Under the pieces are notes generated by a model. The model saw nothing but the letters and a program-made list of their open reading frames with translations, was not told the DNA's origin and did no database searches. This document shows, in pieces, positions 1-8,551 of a stretch of DNA of 28,937 bases. This DNA is from Flavobacterium psychrophilum (GTDB lineage Bacteria; Bacteroidota; Bacteroidia; Flavobacteriales; Flavobacteriaceae): positions 1 to 28,937 of the forward strand of contig CAMBHH010000013.1 of assembly GCA_945866505.1 (NCBI GenBank), given 5' to 3'. Each line of letters begins with the position of its first letter. Positions within the stretch are counted from its first letter, which is position 1. Both the position numbers and the translations under genes were made by a program.

Positions 1-3000
1 GTTAATAGTACTGATGTTTTAACCTATTGCTGGGAAGGAACAGATATTGGTACAGTTGTGCCTGATGCAACTACACTTGACGATACTGCACAACCACCTT
101 TTTTTAGGAGTTATGCACCATCAACTTCGCCGTCAAGAACTTATCCATCATTAGAATATATTTTGAACGGAACAAATCAAGATAAGGGAGATAAGTTACC
201 ATCTATTGGGATTGTAACCAAACACACCTTGACGGTCCGTGATAACAAGGCAGCCGGCGGTGGAGTGAACAATGCTAGCGTAAACGTTACTATAGACGGT
301 AATATAGGTCCGTTCTTAATTACATCTAATACATATCCAGTAATTAATGCATTGTCCTCCGTGGAAGTTACTTGGTCTGTAAATGGCACAAACGTTGCCA
401 CACCAACTGTGAATATTTTATTTTCAATAGATGGTGGCCTTACATTTCCAAGAGTTTTGGCTTCGGGAGTTCCAAATGATGGATCACAATTTGTTACCAT
501 ACCGACAATTCCGAACACTGTAGATACCGCTAGATTTAAAGTAGAAGCGGTTGGAAACATCTTTTTTGATATCTCCAACACCAATATTGTCATAAGACAG
601 CCTATGTCAGTAACTTTTTCAGGTACTAATGTAACTCCCGCTGGCGGTGCCACAGGGAGTGTAACTGCCGTTGTTACTGGCGGTAGAAATACATATAATT
701 TTTCGACAGTCACAAATTTCACCAATGGACCATACAGTATCGTTAACACTTTAACCACTTATAGTACAATAAATGTTCCCGCTTTACCCGCAGGTTCAAT
801 ATTAAACTCATCAACATTAACTTTTGTAACATTTAGAGCTAATAGTCCTTCGTGGAGATTTGATGTATTGGCTTCTTTAACGGGGACTTATAATTTAGCC
901 GATACTAGAATAACTTCTTCACGACAAACTGGCCTTGCCTCAACTAACCCATCAATTAACCTAACCAATTTCCCGCTTTCTGGCGCAACAATTAGCTTAC
1001 GAATGTTCGATGACTACGATGACGTAGTTGGTGCAGATGCTACAATTGCAAGTGCAAACGTAACTCTGAATTACACAAGAAACGGATATACTTATTTATG
1101 GAGTAACGGTGCAACCACACCGACTATAAGTTCGCTTGTTGCTGGTGTATATTCTGTGACTGTTACAGATGCTTTCGGGAATACCACTACTGGTTCTTAT
1201 ACTGTTTCAAATGATTATTCAATTACTGCAACTTCAGGGGCAAACGGCACAATCTCACCGGCCGGTAGTGCTACGATTGCTTCTGGTGGAAGTAGAACCT
1301 ATACTTTTACACCCGATAGTTGTTATATAATTGCCGACGTATTAGTTGATGGTGTTTCAGTTGGTTCAGCATCTTCTTATTCATTTACAAATGTGACAAA
1401 AAATAGAACAATTAGCGTGTCTTTTACTTCTAATTCAACGGTCAACACTACTACAATAAGTGCTTGTGACAGTTACGTTTGGAATGGAACAACTTATACC
1501 ACAACTGGAATTTACACAGGTACAACCACCAATTGTGTTACCCAGAGGCTAAACTTAACGATTAACCGCACTACTTGGAACGGTACATCGTGGAATAATG
1601 GTGTGCCAGACAGTAATACAAAAGCTATCATATCTGGTAACTATTCGCAAGCGTCAAATGTTTCGGCATGTAGTTTAGAGGTAACAGGAACTGCAGTTGT
1701 AACCGTACCAACAGGTTTTAATTTTACCATTTCAGGTAAAGTTACTGTTGCACCCACTGCAAGTTTAACATTTGAGAATAACACTAACCTAATTCAATTA
1801 GAAAATATTCAAAATTCGGGATTCATTACTTTCAATCGAAATAGTAATCCTTTGAAGCGTTTTGATTATACGATTTGGTCATCTCCTGTAACCAATTTCG
1901 ATCAGTTTTTAACAACATTTTCACCATTAACTTCAACAAATCGTTTTTACAAATACAATGAAGCAACTAATTTTTATAGTGCGATAGTGAATCCAGGCAC
2001 AACTTCATTTGATTTAGGGAGCGGCTATTTAATCCGAATTTCCAATACGCATCCCGATACACCAACAATATGGACAGGAAGTTTTACAGGAATTCCAAAC
2101 AATGGTGTAGTAAATAAATCGATATCTTTTTCAGGGTCATCTTTATATGGCTATAATCTGGTGGGCAATCCCTATCCGTCAACAATTGATGCAGAAGCTT
2201 TTATCACAGCCAATGCATCGCGCATAGAAGGCAGTTTGTATTTTTGGCGAAAAGTTAATGCAGCATCTGGATCCGCTTATGCAGTTTACAGTAGGGCAGG
2301 ATCAACAAGGACAGTTTCAAGTGATATACCTACTGGTATAATTCAAGTAGGACAAGGATTTTTTGTAAAGGCAAAAAGTGGTGCAAATACAATTACGTTT
2401 ACCAATTCAATGCGTTTGCCAAATAATAACAACCGGTTTTTTAAATATGAGAAAGAAGTTCATGACCGCTTATGGTTAAATTTAAGTAATGCATCGGGAG
2501 CTTTTAGTCAATTAATGATTGGATATTTTGCCGAAGCAACACTTGGCAAAGATACTTTTGATGCAAAATACATCAATGATAGTCCAATAGCTTTTACCTC
2601 AATCTTAACCAATGAAGAATATAGTATACAAGGTCGTCCAAAATTTACAGAATCCGATGTTGTACCATTGCAATTCAAAACCAATATAGCGGGTGAATAC
2701 AAAATTTCGCTCGACCGTGTAGAGGGTGTATTTGCAAATGGTCAAGACCTGTTTTTAGTGGACAATGAAACAGGATTAGTAACCAATTTGAAAGAGAACC
2801 CCTATTCTTTTGCTTCATTAGCAGAGATTTACACCAATAGGTTTTCGTTAAAGTATCAAAAATCATTAAATACAGATACCAATCTAGCATCTATAAATGA
2901 TGTAAAAGTGTATAAGAAAAATGAAGAAATTTATATCAAATCAAGTATAAAAATAATCGAAGATGTGAAAGTTTATGATGTATTAGGCAGGCAACTTGCG

Positions 3001-3123
3001 CACCAAAAGAACGTAAATTCCATAAGTTCGGTTGTTAAAAACGTTAAAAAAACAAATCAGGTTTTATTGATTAAAATAGTTTTGGAGGGAAAAATTGTTG
3101 TTAACAAGAAAATTGTTAACTGA
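1..3123 (+). CDS. Reprolysin-like zinc metalloprotease, C-terminal part, T9SS-secreted (5' end outside window)
   Basis: The reading frame is open from base 1, so the protein begins upstream; the first in-frame GTG at 58 is not a credible start. About 1040 residues are visible. The opening segment (LTYCWEGTD, then PPFFRSYAPSTSP and LTVRDNKAAGGG at about residues 8-85) matches the region that follows the catalytic domain in flavobacterial reprolysin-type (M12B-like) proteases, so the HExxH site would lie outside the window. After it come an immunoglobulin-like domain (about 103-200), a SprB-like repeat (YLWSNGATTPTISS, about 363-400), a bacterial repeat domain (about 406-480) and a Cys-containing ACDSYVWNGTTY module (about 488-520). 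The last 80 residues (VYDVLGRQLA ... LIKIVLEGKIVVNKKIVN) look like a type-A T9SS sorting domain. The protein is probably exported and cell-surface attached or released. It shows no functional link to the polysaccharide locus. The protease call rests on the C-terminal pattern only. Confidence 0.8.
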   Translation, partial: VNSTDVLTYCWEGTDIGTVVPDATTLDDTAQPPFFRSYAPSTSPSRTYPSLEYILNGTNQDKGDKLPSIGIVTKHTLTVRDNKAAGGGVNNASVNVTIDGNIGPFLITSNTYPVINALSSVEVTWSVNGTNVATPTVNILFSIDGGLTFPRVLASGVPNDGSQFVTIPTIPNTVDTARFKVEAVGNIFFDISNTNIVIRQPMSVTFSGTNVTPAGGATGSVTAVVTGGRNTYNFSTVTNFTNGPYSIVNTLTTYSTINVPALPAGSILNSSTLTFVTFRANSPSWRFDVLASLTGTYNLADTRITSSRQTGLASTNPSINLTNFPLSGATISLRMFDDYDDVVGADATIASANVTLNYTRNGYTYLWSNGATTPTISSLVAGVYSVTVTDAFGNTTTGSYTVSNDYSITATSGANGTISPAGSATIASGGSRTYTFTPDSCYIIADVLVDGVSVGSASSYSFTNVTKNRTISVSFTSNSTVNTTTISACDSYVWNGTTYTTTGIYTGTTTNCVTQRLNLTINRTTWNGTSWNNGVPDSNTKAIISGNYSQASNVSACSLEVTGTAVVTVPTGFNFTISGKVTVAPTASLTFENNTNLIQLENIQNSGFITFNRNSNPLKRFDYTIWSSPVTNFDQFLTTFSPLTSTNRFYKYNEATNFYSAIVNPGTTSFDLGSGYLIRISNTHPDTPTIWTGSFTGIPNNGVVNKSISFSGSSLYGYNLVGNPYPSTIDAEAFITANASRIEGSLYFWRKVNAASGSAYAVYSRAGSTRTVSSDIPTGIIQVGQGFFVKAKSGANTITFTNSMRLPNNNNRFFKYEKEVHDRLWLNLSNASGAFSQLMIGYFAEATLGKDTFDAKYINDSPIAFTSILTNEEYSIQGRPKFTESDVVPLQFKTNIAGEYKISLDRVEGVFANGQDLFLVDNETGLVTNLKENPYSFASLAEIYTNRFSLKYQKSLNTDTNLASINDVKVYKKNEEIYIKSSIKIIEDVKVYDVLGRQLAHQKNVNSISSVVKNVKKTNQVLLIKIVLEGKIVVNKKIVN

Positions 3124-3614
3124 TAAATTTTTAAGATTGGTAATTGAAAAGAGTTGATTTGCATTTTTAATGCTATTATTATGAAAGTCACAGAATTTTA
3201 ACTTTTGATTTACTATATTGCAATAATAATTAAGCAAATAGGGTTCTAATTTGTATTTTAGTATTAATAATCAGAATCATTGCTCAGCAAATTATTTTTT
3301 TATTTTAAATTGTTGATGTCTTTTAAACCGATTGCTTCCAAGACATATATTGATTTATTTTTTTAAAAATTACAAAATTTAATTTGAGGGTATTCTAATC
3401 GTTTTTCGAAATAGCTGCACTATTGTTCATCAATATGGAAAAGAGGTAAAGTGCTATGCGAATCAAGCCGTTGTTGGTTGCTAGAAGAAGTGAAAACATC
3501 AAACAATCTAAATTTTAAGATTTTGTTTTGTTACAAGAATCAACTGTTGAAAAGTACTTTAAAAAATCTCGAAATACCTAATAACTATTATTTAACTACT
3601 TAATAAACATAATT
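3124..3614. other. Intergenic region, no convincing gene
   Basis: This 491-base A/T-rich gap separates the protease from the transporter. Reading frames around 3420-3600 are short, interrupted by stops and match no family I recognise. No convincing TAnnTTTG promoter element was found, although the transporter promoter must lie here or be supplied by read-through. A weak 8-bp inverted repeat sits just before it, at 3100-3120, overlapping the end of the protease. Confidence 0.6.
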
Positions 3615-4997
3615 ATGAAAATTAAAGGAATGCGTTGGTGGATTATTGTCTTATTATTTTTGGCTGCCGTTTTGAATTATATAGACAGACAAACGCTATC
3701 GGCTTTAGCGCCAACGATACAAGTTGACTTGGAAATGGATGATCAAGAATACGCCAATGTTATCAATATATTTTTAATAGCATACACCATTGCGTACCTT
3801 ATTTCGGGTAGAGTTGCCGATAAAATAGGCACACGCGCCAGTTTATTTTTCTTTGTGGCCTGGTGGTCTATATTCAATATGCTTACTGCTGCATCACGCG
3901 GTGTAACTTCATTAAGTTTTTATAGATTTGGATTAGGTTTAGGTGAAGCGGGTATTTGGCCTGCTGCGTCAAAGGCTGTTTCTGAGTGGTTTCCAGCCAA
4001 AGAGAGAGCTTTGGCCATAGGCTTATACACCATGGGAGCAACAATCGGTGCAACCATTGCGCCTTATATTGTTATCCCATTGGCAACTTATGATTATACC
4101 GAATCAGTTCCAGAAATCGCAAATTGGTTAGGCAATGGAACGGGTTGGCGAGTAGCATTTATTCTTACAGGTTTAGCGGGTTTAGTATGGCTTATTCCTT
4201 GGTTAATGATTTACCGTAAGCCAGAAAAAAGCAAGCTCATTACATCTGATGAATTGGCAATGTTGCAAACTGCTTCAACTGCTGAAAATCCTGACAGTGT
4301 AGAAAATGTAAATCCGTGGTCTTGGAAACAGGTGCTTTCTTTCAGAGGAACTTGGCTGTTGTTGTTGGCTCGTTTAATTACGGACCCAGTTTGGTATTTC
4401 TACCAATTTTGGTTTCCAAAATATTTAAGTGCTGATAGAGGACTTTCGCAAGAAGATTTAAAAATTACTTGGGTAATTTATGCAGCAGCTGGTGTTGGCA
4501 GCTTATTTGGAGGAATTATATCAGGCAAAATTGTAAAAAAAGGAGTAATGCCCGTTGCAAGTAGAATGTGGGTAATGTTGGTTTGTGCTTTACTAATGCC
4601 TTTATCTCCCTTTATAGCATCGGCAACCGGATTAAACGCTTCACTAACTTTAACAGTTTTTACCGTAATTGCCGCTTTGGCTTGGTTGATCAATATCAGT
4701 TCATTAATAGTCGATATAGTGCCTAAGCACTCTTTAGGTACTGTATTTAGTGTAGTTGCTGCAGGCAGTACACTAGGAGGAATCGTAATGAATATGATTG
4801 TGGCTTCCATGGTTACAGGACCTTCAAATAAACCAGCTGGTTTTTTAGACTCGGCTTTTCACGTCATTTTAGATCCTGTATTAAACGCTGTTCAAGGACA
4901 AGGCTACGCAATGTGGTTTTTAATTATGGCGTTTTTACATCCTATAGCTTGGTTATTATTGAAATTTGGTGGAATATATCGGTATTCAAAAGAATAA
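3615..4997 (+). CDS. MFS transporter, ACS family (hexuronate/sugar-acid type)
   Basis: A 460-residue inner-membrane protein with about 12 hydrophobic segments. The ACS-family (ExuT/galactonate-type) signatures are clear: NYIDRQTLSALAP in helix 1, then GLGEAGIWPAASKAVSEWFP and KERALAIG in helices 4-5. Known family members import hexuronates, galactonate or related organic anions by cation symport. A monosaccharide acid released by the neighbouring polysaccharide enzymes is therefore the likely cargo, but the exact substrate cannot be read from sequence. The ATG at 3615 gives the normal N-terminus (MKIKGMRWWIIVLLF). The gene converges on the beta-helix gene and shares a hairpin terminator with it. 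It belongs to the locus by position, though on the opposite strand from the SusCD operon, and it must have its own promoter upstream. It is full length with no sign of damage. Confidence 0.9.
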   Translation: MKIKGMRWWIIVLLFLAAVLNYIDRQTLSALAPTIQVDLEMDDQEYANVINIFLIAYTIAYLISGRVADKIGTRASLFFFVAWWSIFNMLTAASRGVTSLSFYRFGLGLGEAGIWPAASKAVSEWFPAKERALAIGLYTMGATIGATIAPYIVIPLATYDYTESVPEIANWLGNGTGWRVAFILTGLAGLVWLIPWLMIYRKPEKSKLITSDELAMLQTASTAENPDSVENVNPWSWKQVLSFRGTWLLLLARLITDPVWYFYQFWFPKYLSADRGLSQEDLKITWVIYAAAGVGSLFGGIISGKIVKKGVMPVASRMWVMLVCALLMPLSPFIASATGLNASLTLTVFTVIAALAWLINISSLIVDIVPKHSLGTVFSVVAAGSTLGGIVMNMIVASMVTGPSNKPAGFLDSAFHVILDPVLNAVQGQGYAMWFLIMAFLHPIAWLLLKFGGIYRYSKE

Positions 4998-5040
4998 TCA
5001 AGATATTTTTTTGAGTTTAATGTATTTCAAAATGGAATCC

Positions 5041-5073
5041 AAAAAAGCCTTCAAGAACATTGAAGGCTTTTTT
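5041..5073. terminator. Bidirectional rho-independent terminator
   Basis: This is a perfect 14-bp inverted repeat: the left arm (5041-5054, AAAAAAGCCTTCAA) pairs exactly with the right arm (5060-5073, TTGAAGGCTTTTTT) around a 5-base loop. A-run and T-run flanks give a U-tract on either strand. It lies 43 bases after the transporter stop and 3 bases beyond the beta-helix stop, so it can terminate both converging genes. Confidence 0.92.
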
Positions 5074-5076
5074 ACA

Positions 5077-6723
5077 TTAGTTGCTTTGGATGGCTCCAAT
5101 GCTTGGAGGCCCTATAATTTCATTACCCATAATGTCTTTCTCCATTTTTAATCCAAATAACAAATTCATTTTGCTATTTGGGAGAGCTGGTATTTCAATT
5201 CCTTTAATTTGCAATAAGATTAAATTTTGAGAAGTATAATCGGCTACATTCAAACTTCCTTCTTTAAGAAATAGTGGATTTCCGAATATTGGTTTTTGAT
5301 CTTCCATTTTTAAATCCTTTGGCCAAGTAGTCTCATTTAAAAACAGATTGTTTTTAAAAAAAACATTTTGTACTGTTTCCTGCCCGTGAGAATCTTGTTT
5401 GTTTTGGTCTCCCAAAACTTGTTTTGAAAGTCCTTTTATGCAAAAGATATTATTTGCAATTACAACACCATTACTGGTATTGTCAATGGCAAATTTGGCT
5501 TCGATTGTGGAGTCCGAAAAGATTGTGTTGTTATAAAAATAGGAGTTTACTGGGCCTTTTCGTTCTTTGTCACCTTGATAACCACTTAACCAAAAAACTT
5601 TGCCTTCTTGAAAGGCACCATCGACACCTTTTATACGGTGACCGTCATTAATACTGATATTGTAACGGTACATACAATTATAATTATTTCCTAAAATTTC
5701 ACAGAATCCTCCGGCGTTATAGGCACTAACATTGTATTGCAAAACGATATTGTCGCAATTATAATCGATATGAGCCCCGGCAGAATCTCCTGGACCATTG
5801 GCGTAAGTAAATTTATTTTTTTCTATCAAAACATTAGACGAACCCCAAGTCCAAAGACCGCTACCACGTCCCCATTTTCGAGAGTCATCATTGCAACCTG
5901 AATGTGACACACTGTTTTTTGAAACGTAAACAGATTCCACCTCCGACATTTGAATTCCTGGACCGCCAGTATTTTCTATTGTATTGTTTAAAAGTTGTAC
6001 TTTTTTGATGTTTTTTTTACTTCCAGATAATTTTATTCCGGTATGGCAAACACTATTGACGTTGCAATTTTCAATTGTAATGTTTTCCATCAAATTTTCA
6101 GGGTTGTTATTTATTAAGCGAATTCCCCAACCATATTTCTGAGTTCCGTTTGCTGTTCTTACTTCCTGTTTACCCCTAATAAAACCTGGATTTTCATAAA
6201 AAACATCTTTTATAACGATATTTTGAATCAAAATTTGTTCCATTAATTTTGAATTTTTTGAGGTGATTAATAAGCCGCATCGCATTTTGAGGTTTTCATC
6301 TTTGGTATCATATCCATTTCCCGTAAGGGTAATATTAGATAGTGTGATGAAACTACAATCTTCAATTAAAACACCATTGGCTTGACTTTTAAAATCGATT
6401 ATGGCGGGCTTTTTTGAATCTTTGCCTTCCCATTCAACAGCAGTGATGACTATGGGATTTTGAAGAGTTCCATTTTGATTTATCAAGTTTAAACTTTCGA
6501 AGAATAATTGTCCTCGTGCCAATACTATTCGGTCTCCAGGTTTGAGCTTTAATAGTGTGATGCGTTGCAATGTTTTAAAGGCCTTTTTTTTAGATTCACC
6601 TGAATTCAAATCATTGCCATAAGTAGGGTGAACATAATAGTCTTTAGCAATTACGATATGATTCGCCTGCATTAAAAGAATAAAAATAATTAAAGCAATG
6701 TTATAATATTTTTTGTTGTACAA
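5077..6723 (-). CDS. Secreted right-handed parallel beta-helix protein, function unknown
   Basis: About 548 residues. A signal peptide (MYNKKYYNIALIIFILLMQA, cleavage probably after VIA) has no lipobox, so the protein is likely periplasmic or secreted. The mature start, DYYVHPTYGNDLNSG, then KAFKTLQRI and LKPGDRIVLARG, is typical of beta-helix carbohydrate-active proteins (pectate-lyase-like fold). Asn-rich rungs such as VLIEKNKF, IVLQYN and SYFYNNTIF continue to a C-terminal PSIGAIQ. An acidic/His cluster, D313, H318 and D320 (GDSAGAHID) with E342 (GGFCEILGNN), falls on neighbouring coils and could be an active site. I could not place it confidently in a named GH or PL family; GH141-, GH120-, GH82- or PL6-like folds are alternatives. 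The start is odd: the in-frame codon is TTG, and the only upstream ATG (6728) is out of frame by one base in a T run. It lies downstream of the SusD operon terminator. Confidence 0.88.
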   Translation of the reverse strand: MYNKKYYNIALIIFILLMQANHIVIAKDYYVHPTYGNDLNSGESKKKAFKTLQRITLLKLKPGDRIVLARGQLFFESLNLINQNGTLQNPIVITAVEWEGKDSKKPAIIDFKSQANGVLIEDCSFITLSNITLTGNGYDTKDENLKMRCGLLITSKNSKLMEQILIQNIVIKDVFYENPGFIRGKQEVRTANGTQKYGWGIRLINNNPENLMENITIENCNVNSVCHTGIKLSGSKKNIKKVQLLNNTIENTGGPGIQMSEVESVYVSKNSVSHSGCNDDSRKWGRGSGLWTWGSSNVLIEKNKFTYANGPGDSAGAHIDYNCDNIVLQYNVSAYNAGGFCEILGNNYNCMYRYNISINDGHRIKGVDGAFQEGKVFWLSGYQGDKERKGPVNSYFYNNTIFSDSTIEAKFAIDNTSNGVVIANNIFCIKGLSKQVLGDQNKQDSHGQETVQNVFFKNNLFLNETTWPKDLKMEDQKPIFGNPLFLKEGSLNVADYTSQNLILLQIKGIEIPALPNSKMNLLFGLKMEKDIMGNEIIGPPSIGAIQSN

Positions 6724-6751
6724 AACATATAAATTTAGAATTTAAAAATAA

Positions 6752-6788
6752 ATCGAGTGGATATTTTGCTGAGAAAATACCACTCGAT
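6752..6788 (-). terminator. Hairpin terminator at end of SusCD operon
   Basis: ATCGAGTGG (6752-6760) pairs with CCACTCGAT (6780-6788). The stem continues through TATTTT/AAAATA with one bulged base and a 6-base loop (6768-6773). On the minus strand the hairpin is followed by a T-rich stretch (TTTATTTTTAAATT), as expected for a rho-independent terminator about 75 bases after the susD1 stop. The downstream beta-helix gene would then need read-through or its own promoter. Confidence 0.75.
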
Positions 6789-6862
6789 TGGATAAAATTA
6801 TCATTGCTATATGGGCGTTTCTAATTAAAGATTCCAAATAGTAATTTTAAAAAATTAGCGTC

Positions 6863-8539
6863 CTACCAACCCGTATTTTGCTTAAGATTTTTATTTTTAA
6901 AAATTTCTGATTGAGGTATTGGATATAAATTCATACGCTCATCAAATTTTCGAGTCTCTAATAATTTTATTTGATAAGTAAGAGTCAAATCAGGTTTACG
7001 TGTTATATTCATTGCGTAAATGTTTTTTGTGTCTTCTCCAATTTTCCAACGGCGAATGTCCCAAAAGCGATGGTCTTCAAACGCTAATTCTACTCGACGT
7101 TCATTACGTAATTTTGTACGAAATCCATCTTTAGTTAAAGTAGCTGGAAAAACCGGCATTTTTGCTCTTCTTCTAATGGCGTTTACGGCTTGAAGTGCTG
7201 TTACACCCAAATCTGATGGATCTGATGGGCCATAAGCCTCATTCATGGCTTCAGCATAATTTAGGTATATTTCACCGAATCGGAACACGGTCCAGTTGTG
7301 CTCCCGTGTAGTTACTGGTCCTAGTTTTGAGTCAAGATTAATAGATTCTACGACATATTTTTTTAAATAATAGCCTGTTTTTGTTGCATTAGTTATTGGT
7401 AATCCATTTTTGCCGCCAAAAAAGGATTCAACATTTACTCCTTTCCATTTATAACCATTTCGTAGTACTGTTTCTTCCAGTCTTGGATCTCTATTCTTGT
7501 ATGGATCAAGAGGATTATAGCGAGATGCTGGATCGGTTATTGGCAATCCAGAAGCTTGCATTTCGTAACTATCTACTAAATTTTGGGTTGGGCAAGTTCC
7601 AGTATTGCCTCCTTGATAACCAATAGGAAAGTTTCTGCTTTCAAATCCGTTGGATGCAGCTTCACGTCTTTCAAATATTAATTCCGGTCCAGGCGTAAGG
7701 GAAAGATTATTTACTACAATAGAATAAGATGCTGCTAATTGATACAATTTTAAATCAATCACATCTTTTGCAGCTACAGCAGCTTTTTTCCATAAAGTGA
7801 CATCCACAGGATTACTATTGTGCAAAGGGCTGGCTGCATATAAAAGAATACGTGATTTGAGTGCTAAGGCGGCTCCTTTAGTTGCACGACCTGTTTCATT
7901 GACACCGGCAAAAGCAGTATAATCAGGAGGCAAGACCGCAGCCACTTCGTCACATTCTTTTACTATAAAATCTACAACTTCTGCAAAAGTAGCCTGTTTA
8001 ACATTGACAGCCTCTTCGGGTGTTAAAACGGTAGTGATTAGAGGTACATTTTTATATCTTTTTACCAATTCAAAATAAAAATACGCTCTTAAAAATCTAA
8101 CTTCAAAAGGATAGTTATTGTATTGTTGTATTAAAGCTTTATAGGTATTTGTATATTGTAGATCTAGAAATTTTTGTCCTTCTGATTCTTTCAAGTAAAC
8201 ATTGGCAGCACGAATGCCACTGTACATCGTTCCCCACACATTATCTAATTCTTGGATTGGACTCCAAATACCATCATTAAAATTTTGAATATTAGACACA
8301 TCGTTTACATGCTCTGCATCATCTGAAGCTGCAGAACGAATTGCGCCATCGATACTGTTAAAGTCGGTAGGTAAATAATTATAGATTCCAGACACGAAAC
8401 TTTTGGAACGAGCAAAATCATTAAAAATATCTTCTTTCGTGTTCCCTGTTTCCTCATTATAGTCTAAATCTTGACAATTAGTAAGGGTAAAGAACACTAA
8501 AAGTGCTAAGATGCTGTATGTATATTGTTGTAATTTCAT
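6863..8539 (-). CDS. SusD/RagB-family glycan-binding lipoprotein (pair 1)
   Basis: A 558-residue outer-membrane lipoprotein. The signal peptide ends in a lipobox-like TLTNC with the lipidated Cys at residue 22. The rest follows the SusD pattern: a helical TPR-like N-terminal half (NVWGTMYSGIRAANVYL, FEVRFLRAYFYFELVKRYKNVPLI) and a conserved C-terminal part (FRFGEIYLNYAEAMNEA, LRNERRVELAFEDHRFWDIRRWKIGE, LYPIPQSEI, QNTGW end). SusD proteins cap the SusC barrel and hand glycans to it. The ATG lies 12 bases after the stop of susC1, so the two are translationally close and surely a pair. It is the last gene of the four-gene operon. Length is ordinary for the family. The glycan specificity cannot be deduced. 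Confidence 0.97.
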   Translation of the reverse strand: MKLQQYTYSILALLVFFTLTNCQDLDYNEETGNTKEDIFNDFARSKSFVSGIYNYLPTDFNSIDGAIRSAASDDAEHVNDVSNIQNFNDGIWSPIQELDNVWGTMYSGIRAANVYLKESEGQKFLDLQYTNTYKALIQQYNNYPFEVRFLRAYFYFELVKRYKNVPLITTVLTPEEAVNVKQATFAEVVDFIVKECDEVAAVLPPDYTAFAGVNETGRATKGAALALKSRILLYAASPLHNSNPVDVTLWKKAAVAAKDVIDLKLYQLAASYSIVVNNLSLTPGPELIFERREAASNGFESRNFPIGYQGGNTGTCPTQNLVDSYEMQASGLPITDPASRYNPLDPYKNRDPRLEETVLRNGYKWKGVNVESFFGGKNGLPITNATKTGYYLKKYVVESINLDSKLGPVTTREHNWTVFRFGEIYLNYAEAMNEAYGPSDPSDLGVTALQAVNAIRRRAKMPVFPATLTKDGFRTKLRNERRVELAFEDHRFWDIRRWKIGEDTKNIYAMNITRKPDLTLTYQIKLLETRKFDERMNLYPIPQSEIFKNKNLKQNTGW

Positions 8540-8551
8540 GAGATTAATTTA

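Noticed and set aside
177..758. 193-residue open frame on the minus strand
   Set aside because: It lies wholly inside the protease coding frame, has no recognisable domain and its composition reads like an antisense shadow.
3100..3120. 8-bp inverted repeat GTTAACAA / TTGTTAAC at the end of the protease gene
   Set aside because: It is inside the last codons, A/T-rich and followed by only a weak T run, so it was not called a terminator.
3417..3600. Short frames in the gap before the transporter, with a locally coding-like look
   Set aside because: Frames are under about 50 codons, interrupted by stops, and match nothing I know; not enough to call a gene remnant.
4966..5151. 61-codon plus-strand frame spanning the transporter end and the terminator
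   Set aside because: It overlaps the transporter 3' end, the perfect hairpin and the beta-helix gene; no coding signal.
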